DNA from: Eubacteriales bacterium
GTDB taxonomy: Bacteria > Bacillota_A > Clostridia > Christensenellales > Aristaeellaceae
DNA length: 12,716 nucleotides
Direction: 5' to 3'
NCBI GenBank assembly: GCA_030528845.1
Contig: JAUMYC010000022.1
Location: 1-12,716 of the forward strand
In this document: in pieces, positions 7,358 through 12,716 of the stretch
Layout of the letters: each line of letters starts with the position of its first letter
How positions within the stretch are numbered: position 1 is the stretch's first letter
Program-made: the position numbers and the translations under genes
Notes under the pieces: generated by a model
Told to the model about the DNA's origin: nothing
What the model saw: only the letters and a program-made list of their open reading frames with translations
Databases searched by the model: none

Positions 7358-8356
7358 TCATCCCTCCGTTCTTACGCGCGGGTCGAGCACAGAATAGACG
7401 AGGTCTGCGATCAGCAGCGCGAGGATCGTGGCGGTAGAGGATACGATCAGGATGCCCTGCATCAGCGTGAAATCGCGGAAGGCGAGGGCGTTGTTCATAT
7501 AATAGCCGATGCCGTAATACTTGAAGAAGGTCTCCACGAAGATCGCGCCGCCCATGTATGTGCCGAATGTGGAGGCGAACGACGTGATCAGCGGCAGCAT
7601 GGCGTTCTTTTTCAGGTAATATTTGCGGATGCGCCTCTCCGGCACGGAGCGTGCATAGGCCGCGGTGATGTAATCCTCGCCCAGCACGCCGATGGCGCTC
7701 GCGCGCATGTTCATTGTCCAGTTGAGCACTGTGGAGATGAACACGCAGGCGATGGGCATGGCCGCGTAGTAGAGCACACTGCCGAAGAATTCTAAATTGA
7801 AGCCGGGGTCCACCATGATGGAATATTTACCGGCCACGGGGAAGAGGTCCAGCTGTATACAGAAAACGACGATCATGATCAGCGGCCACATGTAGTAGGG
7901 AATGGAGGACACCACCACATACAGGCCCGTGATGATCGGATCGAGGATGGTCTTTCGTTTCCAGGCCATCAGCGCGCCCAGATTGCAGCCGACGGCGAAG
8001 CTCAGGACGAGCGCGATCGTAACGACGAGCAGCGTCCACGGGAAGGAATCGGCGATGATGGAGAGCACGGAGGTCTCCTGATACTGCATGGAGTTGCCGA
8101 GGCTGCCGTGCAGGATGTTGTTGATGTAAGTGCCGAACTGTTCCAGAACGGGCACGGAGGGATCGTAGTTCAGGATGTAGGCCACGCGCATGCGGGCTAC
8201 GTCCATGGTCAGGTTCTGCTCCTTGGCAAGGCGCACGGCCATGTTTTCCACAACGTCGCCGGGCGTAAGGCGCAGCAGGAAGAAGGTGATCGTAACAACT
8301 ACGATGATGTTGAATAAGGATATGAGCAAGCGCTTTAGCAGGCTTGTTAATTTCAC
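7358..8356 (-). CDS. Opp/Dpp-type ABC transporter permease (OppB/DppB-like)
   Basis: This permease subunit has six predicted membrane helices. It starts KRLLISLFNIIVVVTITF, continues with the family motif LRLTPGDV (28-35) and GSLGNSM (84-90), has a coupling loop (EDYITAAYARSVPERRI) in the C-terminal half, and ends in the usual DPRVR. I chose GTG 8356 (332 residues) because GAGGTGGGAG lies immediately upstream at good spacing and the protein then starts like its relatives. A GTG at 8365 would add three residues but has no ribosome site. The 190-bp gap back to the binding-protein gene contains two strong hairpins, which probably lower expression of this gene relative to the binding protein. Confidence 0.91.
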   Translation of the reverse strand: MKLTSLLKRLLISLFNIIVVVTITFFLLRLTPGDVVENMAVRLAKEQNLTMDVARMRVAYILNYDPSVPVLEQFGTYINNILHGSLGNSMQYQETSVLSIIADSFPWTLLVVTIALVLSFAVGCNLGALMAWKRKTILDPIITGLYVVVSSIPYYMWPLIMIVVFCIQLDLFPVAGKYSIMVDPGFNLEFFGSVLYYAAMPIACVFISTVLNWTMNMRASAIGVLGEDYITAAYARSVPERRIRKYYLKKNAMLPLITSFASTFGTYMGGAIFVETFFKYYGIGYYMNNALAFRDFTLMQGILIVSSTATILALLIADLVYSVLDPRVRTEG

Positions 8357-8456
8357 AACTCCCACCTCATTTCGTTGAAAATATTCGACCAGATCGCTGC
8401 AAACGCCTCTTGATATCGCTTGGGAGCTTTCGTTTTTTGCTCAATCTGATGAATAC

Positions 8457-8498
8457 AAAGCGACGTGGGGCGGGGTAACCCACGCCTCCACGTCGTTT
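8457..8498 (-). promoter_or_regulatory. Second intercistronic stem-loop (possible attenuator)
   Basis: Arms 8457-8468 and 8488-8498 pair over AAA and CGACGTGG with one bulged base. The stem extends inward with further G-C pairs (8469-8475 with 8480-8486). On the - strand transcript the stem is flanked by AAA on one side and TTTGT on the other, so it resembles a leaky terminator. It lies between the binding-protein gene and the first permease gene. Confidence 0.6.
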
Positions 8499-8504
8499 GA
8501 TCGG

Positions 8505-8531
8505 GGGAGGCCGCTACCCCGGCGGCCTCCC
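8505..8531 (-). promoter_or_regulatory. First intercistronic stem-loop after the binding-protein gene
   Basis: Perfect 10-bp arms GGGAGGCCGC (8505-8514) and GCGGCCTCCC (8522-8531) enclose a 7-nt loop, 17 nt downstream of the binding-protein stop codon. There is no T-run, so it is more likely a 3'-end stabiliser that protects the upstream message from exonucleases than a full terminator. Confidence 0.65.
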
Positions 8532-8548
8532 TCAATGGAAAGGATAAC

Positions 8549-10420
8549 TTACTTGGCCTGATAGGTGCCGTTGGACAGGACCAGACCCTGGGCGACCCAG
8601 ATGTACCAGTGGTCGTTGACGATGCTCAGCTTGGCCGGATCTTCCGGAACCAGCACGTTGCGGTTGGAGGGTTCGATCTCCTCGGGCAGCGGCAGGCCTT
8701 CGATATGATCCATGTTCAGCCAGTAGCCGGAAGCATTCTGGAAGAAGGAGATGGAGAAGACGTTCTCGTTGGTGATGTAGGCGATGCGGCTGGCCGCGTC
8801 GATCATCTCTTCATCGGACATGGAGAGCATGGTCTTGAGCAGGGCATAGATGTCGGTCTCTTCGCCGTTCTGGTCGGCATAGACCATGTTGATCTCGCCC
8901 ATGCGCTCGCCGGATTCAAACTCGGGGAAGTTGCCGGCCCTGGAGGCGAAGGCGCCGCCGTAGTAGCCTTCCTTCAGCGGGCCATAGGGGCAGAAGAGGC
9001 CCCAGCAGTTGTCGATCCAGTTGCAGGCAAATTCGTAGTCGCGCTCGCCTTCAGCAGTGTAGGAGGAGGTGAACACGGAGCTTTCGAGGACCTTCAGCTC
9101 GGTGGTCAGGCCGAAGGCAGTCAGCTGCTGGGAGAAGACCTGGGCGGCGTTGAGGAACTGGAAGTCGGAGGTGGTGATGGTCGTCCAGGCGATCTTTTCA
9201 CCGTTCTCGTTGTACCAGCCGTCGTCCTTCTTGGTCCAGCCGACGCTGTTGAGCAGCTCGGCGGCCTTCTCGTGGTTGGTGTTGTAGACGGTCATCTGCG
9301 CGAGAGTCTCGTCGTTGATCCAGCCGTCGGTGCGGATGTAGGATTCCGGCATGCCGGCAGCGGCGTAGGTGGCGGTGGTGCCGTAGTAGTTGCCGACTTC
9401 GCGGATGGCGTCACGGTTGAGGATGTACGCCAGAGCCTGACGGACTTCGGGCTTGCTCAGGTTGGGATCCTGGATGTCGATGGAGACGCCGACGGAGGCG
9501 TTATCCAGCGTCATGTAGTGCACCAGGGATTCGTTGCCGGCCAGGATGCCTTCCAGCACGTCCTTGGCAGGGGTGCCGTCGGAGCGGGAGAGGTCGCCCG
9601 CCTGCAGCATCTGCATCTTGGTGTCGGTGTCGACGTTCACAAAGTGCAGCGCTTCGAAGCCCAGAGCATCATAGTTGTAGTAGTGCGGGTTCTTGACCAT
9701 GATGCAGTCGGTGTCGGTCATCTTGGAGACCATGTAGGAGCCGGTGCCGACGGGGATCTGGTTTTCCGGGCCATACTTGATGAAGGCCTGCCAGTTGGCG
9801 TCGATGGCGGCGATGGTCTCTTCGGTGTACTCAAGGCCGAAGGCGCGGCGGTTGGCGACGTTTTCAGTCTCCACGCCGGTGGCCAGCAGTTCGGCAGCCT
9901 TGTCGACATATTCGCCGAAGATGTGGTACGGGATGCGGGCGTCGACGTTGGTCGCGATCATGCGCAGACGCACGCTCGGGTTGATCAGCTCACGCCAGGT
10001 GAACTTGATGGTGTAGTCATCGAGGATCTCGATGGACTTGGCCTGCTGGGAAACGGTGCAGGAGTTGTTCAGCGTGTAGTAGGCCCAGATGTCCTTCGCG
10101 GTGAAGGGGGCGCCGTCGTTGAACTTCACGTCCTGACGCAGGTGGATGGTGTCGGTGTACTCGTCCTGCTCGTAGGAAACGGCCAGACGCGGATACACGA
10201 CGCCGGAAACGGCGACCAGGGCGAACATGCCCTCGTTGGTCATGGCGTCGATCTGCCAGCCGGTGCTGTTGGCAGAATAGTAGTTGGCGATGTAGGTGTT
10301 CACGGGCGGCCAGGAGCAGGTGTCGGTGAATACGCCGTCATCTGCCATTGCGGTGGGCATTACGAATGCCGCGCAGAGCAGGGCAAGGGAAAGGATCATG
10401 GACAGAAGCCTTCTCTTCAT
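8549..10420 (-). CDS. ABC transporter substrate-binding protein, family 5 (OppA/DppA fold)
   Basis: This 623-residue exported protein captures the ligand and delivers it to the permeases. The N-terminus is a classic signal peptide: basic MKRR, a hydrophobic core (MILSLALLCAAFVM) and a signal peptidase I site AMA before DDG (about residues 26/27). The single Cys16 is preceded by ALL, which is not a lipobox. The family-5 domain is recognisable from IHLRQDVKFNDGAPFTAKDIWAYY (about 95-118). The length is at the upper end for the family. The start is supported by GAGGAGG 7 nt before the ATG. Family-5 binding proteins bind peptides, nickel or oligosaccharides, and the latter use is well known in Thermotoga. 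With a hydrolase, oxidoreductase and isomerase beside it, an oligosaccharide is the likeliest ligand (inference). Confidence 0.92.
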   Translation of the reverse strand: MKRRLLSMILSLALLCAAFVMPTAMADDGVFTDTCSWPPVNTYIANYYSANSTGWQIDAMTNEGMFALVAVSGVVYPRLAVSYEQDEYTDTIHLRQDVKFNDGAPFTAKDIWAYYTLNNSCTVSQQAKSIEILDDYTIKFTWRELINPSVRLRMIATNVDARIPYHIFGEYVDKAAELLATGVETENVANRRAFGLEYTEETIAAIDANWQAFIKYGPENQIPVGTGSYMVSKMTDTDCIMVKNPHYYNYDALGFEALHFVNVDTDTKMQMLQAGDLSRSDGTPAKDVLEGILAGNESLVHYMTLDNASVGVSIDIQDPNLSKPEVRQALAYILNRDAIREVGNYYGTTATYAAAGMPESYIRTDGWINDETLAQMTVYNTNHEKAAELLNSVGWTKKDDGWYNENGEKIAWTTITTSDFQFLNAAQVFSQQLTAFGLTTELKVLESSVFTSSYTAEGERDYEFACNWIDNCWGLFCPYGPLKEGYYGGAFASRAGNFPEFESGERMGEINMVYADQNGEETDIYALLKTMLSMSDEEMIDAASRIAYITNENVFSISFFQNASGYWLNMDHIEGLPLPEEIEPSNRNVLVPEDPAKLSIVNDHWYIWVAQGLVLSNGTYQAK

Positions 10421-10469
10421 GGTGAAACCTCCTCGTTTTATTCTTCAACCGCTTTTTCGGCGGTCAAAT

Positions 10470-11537
10470 TCATCGTTGAATGATCACTTCGTGGCCGGTG
10501 CGCGCGCTCTCGTACATGGAGGTGATGATGCGCATCAGCTCCACGCCGTCGTCGATGCGGTTGCGGCATTCGGTCTCGCCGTTCACACAGTCCACAAAAT
10601 GCTTGATCTCCTGATAGAACACGCCGAAATCGAACGAAGGCGCGTCGATCTGCGGGGTGATGTTGACCATGTAGTCGTGCATCTCGGTCATGAGGGTCAG
10701 ATGCGGCTCGACGACCGCGCCGCCCTTGGAGCCGTAGATCTCCACGCCGATGACGCCCTCTTCGATCTCCTCGCTGTAGGAGAATTCCAGCGACATGGAC
10801 ATGCCGTTGTCAAACTTGACCATGCCCACGGCCAGATCTTCCACGTCGTTGAAGTCGGAAGGATCGACGGAGGAATAGCGGTTGATGCCCTTGACGTTGG
10901 TGCGGGAGCCCATGTTGTTGTAGGTGGCCGCATAGCAGGAAACGGCCTTGGGCTTGCCGGTGAGATAGCGCACCAGGTCGATCAGATGCACGCCGTTGTC
11001 CAGCAGCGGGCCGCCGCCGGAGAGCTTGGAATTGGCAAACCAGCCCAGCGGGCAGCCGCAGCGGCGGGTGACGCAGATCTTGGCGAAGTTGACGTCGCCA
11101 AAGAAGCCGTGCTTGGCAAAGTCGAGCACGAGCTCGGCGTTGGTGCCGAAGCGGCGCACGAAGCCGATCATGAGGATCTTGCCGGTCTCTTCCTCGGCCT
11201 TCTGCATCGCCAGCGCCTCTTCGACCGTCATTGCCGGCGGCTTTTCACACAGAACGTGCTTGCCCGCGCGCAGGCAGTCGATGGTGATGGGCGCGTGGCC
11301 GTTGTTCCAGGTGCATACGCTCACCGCGTCGATGTCGCTCTTTTCGAGCATTTCCTTGTGGCTGCCGTAGACCTCTTTGAAGCCGTACTTTTCCGCCCAT
11401 GCCTTCGCGCGCTCGACGTTGATGTCGCACGCGGCGACGAGTTCGACGATCCCCTGCTCGGCGAGCTTGGAATAGCCGGTCATATGCGCGTTGGAGATGC
11501 TGCCGGTGCCGACCAGACCGATTCTTACAGGTTTCAC
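10470..11537 (-). CDS. Gfo/Idh/MocA family NAD(P)-dependent sugar oxidoreductase
   Basis: This 355-residue cytoplasmic dehydrogenase has an N-terminal Rossmann fold with the dinucleotide motif GLVGTGSIS (7-15) and an acidic Asp38 at the end of the second strand (AACD), which favours NAD over NADP. The family's CEKP motif (97-100) supplies Lys99, and LLDNGVHLIDLV (178-189) supplies the conserved Asp180, His184 and Asp187 of the active site. The C-terminal alpha/beta domain is complete. It starts with GTG, about 10 nt after AGGAGG. Family members oxidise or reduce a sugar or inositol hydroxyl, including the 3-OH of glycosides to give 3-keto sugars. The adjacent TIM-barrel isomerase is a common partner for such chemistry. 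The exact substrate cannot be read from sequence. Confidence 0.92.
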   Translation of the reverse strand: MKPVRIGLVGTGSISNAHMTGYSKLAEQGIVELVAACDINVERAKAWAEKYGFKEVYGSHKEMLEKSDIDAVSVCTWNNGHAPITIDCLRAGKHVLCEKPPAMTVEEALAMQKAEEETGKILMIGFVRRFGTNAELVLDFAKHGFFGDVNFAKICVTRRCGCPLGWFANSKLSGGGPLLDNGVHLIDLVRYLTGKPKAVSCYAATYNNMGSRTNVKGINRYSSVDPSDFNDVEDLAVGMVKFDNGMSMSLEFSYSEEIEEGVIGVEIYGSKGGAVVEPHLTLMTEMHDYMVNITPQIDAPSFDFGVFYQEIKHFVDCVNGETECRNRIDDGVELMRIITSMYESARTGHEVIIQR

Positions 11538-11579
11538 GGTGCTGTTTCCTCCTCTTGACGGGTCGTTGGTGGGGACTTG

Positions 11580-11594
11580 GGCGGCTGCGCCGCC
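11580..11594 (-). promoter_or_regulatory. Small intercistronic stem-loop
   Basis: GGCGGC (11580-11585) and GCCGCC (11589-11594) pair perfectly around TGC, inside the 87-bp gap between the isomerase and oxidoreductase genes. There is no T-run. It may affect message stability, but a GC-rich gap can produce such a hairpin by chance. Confidence 0.35.
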
Positions 11595-11624
11595 TTGTCG
11601 ACCGGGGGTTGCGGGGCCATTGTA

Positions 11625-12464
11625 TTAAAGGATGCTCCTGAGATAGTCCACCGCGAGGCGGATGTCCTTCTCCGGGGTCTCGCCCGCTTCGCGCTCGATG
11701 GTCAGGTAGCCTTCGTAGCCCACCTCGCGCAGCGCCGCGACCCAAGCCTTGAGGTCGACCTTGCCCTCGCCCAGCGGGAGCTCCGTGAAGGGCGGGGAGT
11801 CGAACTTGAGCTCGCTGCCCGGCGTGAAGAGCGCCTCAGCGGAGAAGTCAAAGTTGCGCACGCCGTCTTTGGCGTGGGTGTGCACGATGTAATCCTTGAG
11901 CGTGTAGACCGCCTTGATGGGATCCACGCCCGCGCACATGACGAAATTGGCGGGGTCAAAATTCACGGCCACGCCGTCGCTGCCCAGCTCGTCGAGGAAC
12001 TGCTTGAGCAGCTCGGCAGATTCCGGGCCCGTTTCCACGGCGAAATGCGCGCCGACGGACTTGGCATAATCGGCCAGCTCTCTGCAGGGGGCGAGCATGG
12101 TCTCGTAGTAGTGGCTGCCGCGGTCTGCCGGGACGACGCCGATGTGCGTCGTGACGATGTTCGTGTCAAATTCCAGCGCGAGATCGAGGATCTTCTTGGA
12201 ACGCTCCACCTGCTGCGCGTTGCGTTCGGCGAGCATGAAGCCGCCGATATCGCCGCACAGCGCCGCGACCTTGAGGCCGTTGTCGGCGATGATGCGCTTC
12301 TTCTCCGCGATCGCAGCCGGAGTGAGGTTTTCCGGGGCCATTTCGCCCTGCGTCGCGTAGATCTGCAGGCCCTGCGCGCCGACCTCGGCGGCCTTGGCCA
12401 CAGCCTGCGCAAACGGGAGGCGGAAGGATTCGAGGATGACGCCGATGGAAAGTGTGTTTGCCAT
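11625..12464 (-). CDS. Sugar (phosphate) isomerase/epimerase, xylose-isomerase-like TIM barrel
   Basis: This 279-residue protein belongs to the AP-endonuclease-2 / sugar isomerase superfamily, single-domain metal-dependent TIM barrels. The barrel metal ligands can be traced: Glu144 (FAVETGPE), Asp170 (VNFDPANF), His195/His197 (VHTHAKDG) and Glu257 or Glu259 (LTIERE). [12 protein letters not shown] (231-242) is the typical segment before the last strand. Family members epimerise or isomerise keto sugars, and some cleave 3-keto glycosides together with a Gfo/Idh/MocA dehydrogenase. The gene is first in the operon. Its ATG follows GGAGG at 7 nt and a leader of about 52 nt. The next gene is the oxidoreductase, which supports successive steps on one sugar. 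The exact reaction is not determinable here. Confidence 0.9.
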   Translation of the reverse strand: MANTLSIGVILESFRLPFAQAVAKAAEVGAQGLQIYATQGEMAPENLTPAAIAEKKRIIADNGLKVAALCGDIGGFMLAERNAQQVERSKKILDLALEFDTNIVTTHIGVVPADRGSHYYETMLAPCRELADYAKSVGAHFAVETGPESAELLKQFLDELGSDGVAVNFDPANFVMCAGVDPIKAVYTLKDYIVHTHAKDGVRNFDFSAEALFTPGSELKFDSPPFTELPLGEGKVDLKAWVAALREVGYEGYLTIEREAGETPEKDIRLAVDYLRSIL

Positions 12465-12500
12465 GAGCCAGCCTCCATTCTGCTTTTTAAGAGCTTTACG

Positions 12501-12521
12501 TTATGGGATAATGTCCTATAA
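12501..12521. promoter_or_regulatory. Candidate repressor operator over the operon start site
   Basis: A 21-bp imperfect palindrome centred at 12511: outer arms TTAT/ATAA, then GGA/TCC, with 16 of 20 flanking positions symmetric. Two of the mismatched pairs are G-T. It sits immediately downstream of the -10 box and covers the predicted transcription start (about 12516), the usual place for a LacI-, GntR- or MarR-type repressor. No regulator gene is in the window. Confidence 0.5.
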
Positions 12522-12522
12522 A

Positions 12523-12551
12523 ATTATCGCACTGTTCCGGCAATTAGTCAA
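12523..12551 (-). promoter_or_regulatory. Sigma-A promoter of the isomerase-to-importer operon
   Basis: On the - strand TTGACT (-35, 12546-12551) and GATAAT (-10, 12523-12528) are separated by exactly 17 bp, each matching the consensus at five of six positions. The stretch upstream (12552-12590) is strongly AT-rich, like an UP element. The predicted start is near 12516. It is the only convincing promoter seen for the eight-gene operon. Confidence 0.8.
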
Positions 12552-12597
12552 GAATAAAGTTCTGTGTAAATGATATTATTTTAATATTTATGCAGGG

Positions 12598-12643
12598 CAA
12601 AACGAAAAGAGCGGAGGCCCGGCGCGCCGGGTCTCCGCGCTTT
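12598..12643 (-). terminator. Intrinsic terminator of the gene entering from the right
   Basis: Arms 12611-12623 and 12626-12638 pair over 13 bp with one wobble (GCGGAGGCCCGGC with its complement) and continue outward with AAA/TTT after one mismatch. Read on the - strand, the stem is followed by CTCTTTTCGTTTT, a usable U-rich tail. It separates the gene at the right edge from the operon promoter. Confidence 0.8.
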
Positions 12644-12689
12644 GTGGGTCGGGTAGGGTCGTTTTGCGGGCTCAGGCGTTGTTCTGCTT

Positions 12690-12716
12690 TTACCTACAGA
12701 GCTTGATCGCGGGGTT
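12690..12716 (-). CDS. Possible 3' end of a neighbouring gene (last 8 codons)
   Basis: On the - strand the first frame from the right edge reads NPAIKLCR and then TAA (12690-12692). About 45 nt further on is the intrinsic terminator at 12598-12643, which is what one expects after a real stop codon. Another frame stays open through the hairpin, which makes it a poor candidate. Eight residues do not allow a family assignment. Confidence 0.35.
   Translation of the reverse strand, partial: NPAIKLCR

Noticed and set aside
6353..7795. A 480-codon open frame antisense to the two permease genes
   Set aside because: It is His/Asp/Glu-rich with no fold signature and crosses two well-supported permease genes.
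10448..10464. Small hairpin ACCGC / GCGGT in the gap between oxidoreductase and binding-protein genes
   Set aside because: The stem is only 5 bp; too weak to call a terminator, and the gap looks like ordinary intra-operon spacing.
8609..10483. A 624-codon open frame antisense to the binding-protein gene
   Set aside because: Low-complexity Gly/Val/Asp composition without domains; the opposite strand carries a clear family-5 binding protein with signal peptide and ribosome site.

Overview
The window reads as one carbohydrate-utilisation island from a GC-rich anaerobic Firmicute, probably an uncultured gut Clostridia lineage (Oscillospiraceae or Christensenellales-like). This placement is an inference from the GC-rich coding DNA, the strong AGGAGG-type ribosome sites, the ATGA coupling and the gene families; there is no rRNA or marker gene to confirm it.

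Left part (1-540): mostly degraded or regulatory DNA. It holds a possible 3' end of an unidentified gene (2-142). It also holds what looks like an internally deleted gene (N-terminal fragment near 212-277, C-terminal fragment near 321-464), and a candidate promoter for the next gene. Middle left (541-3953, + strand): a large GH106-like glycoside hydrolase without a signal peptide, then a probable 39-residue single-pass membrane protein, closed by a textbook intrinsic terminator.

Right part (12551 down to about 4021, - strand): one long operon of eight genes. It starts at a very good sigma-A type promoter with an imperfect palindromic operator over the predicted transcription start. The order is a TIM-barrel sugar isomerase/epimerase, a Gfo/Idh/MocA oxidoreductase, a family-5 substrate-binding protein, two Opp/Dpp-type permeases, two Opp/Dpp-type ATPases and an 81-residue two-helix membrane protein that overlaps the last ATPase by ATGA. 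It is closed by a hairpin terminator facing the + strand one. At the extreme right edge are the last codons of another - strand gene and its terminator.

Working model (inference): the family-5 ABC importer brings in an oligosaccharide or glycoside rather than a peptide. The cytoplasmic hydrolase, the oxidoreductase and the isomerase/lyase-like TIM barrel then process it, either by ordinary hydrolysis or through a keto-sugar intermediate. The least explained parts are the two small membrane proteins, one at the end of each transcription unit, and the operator.
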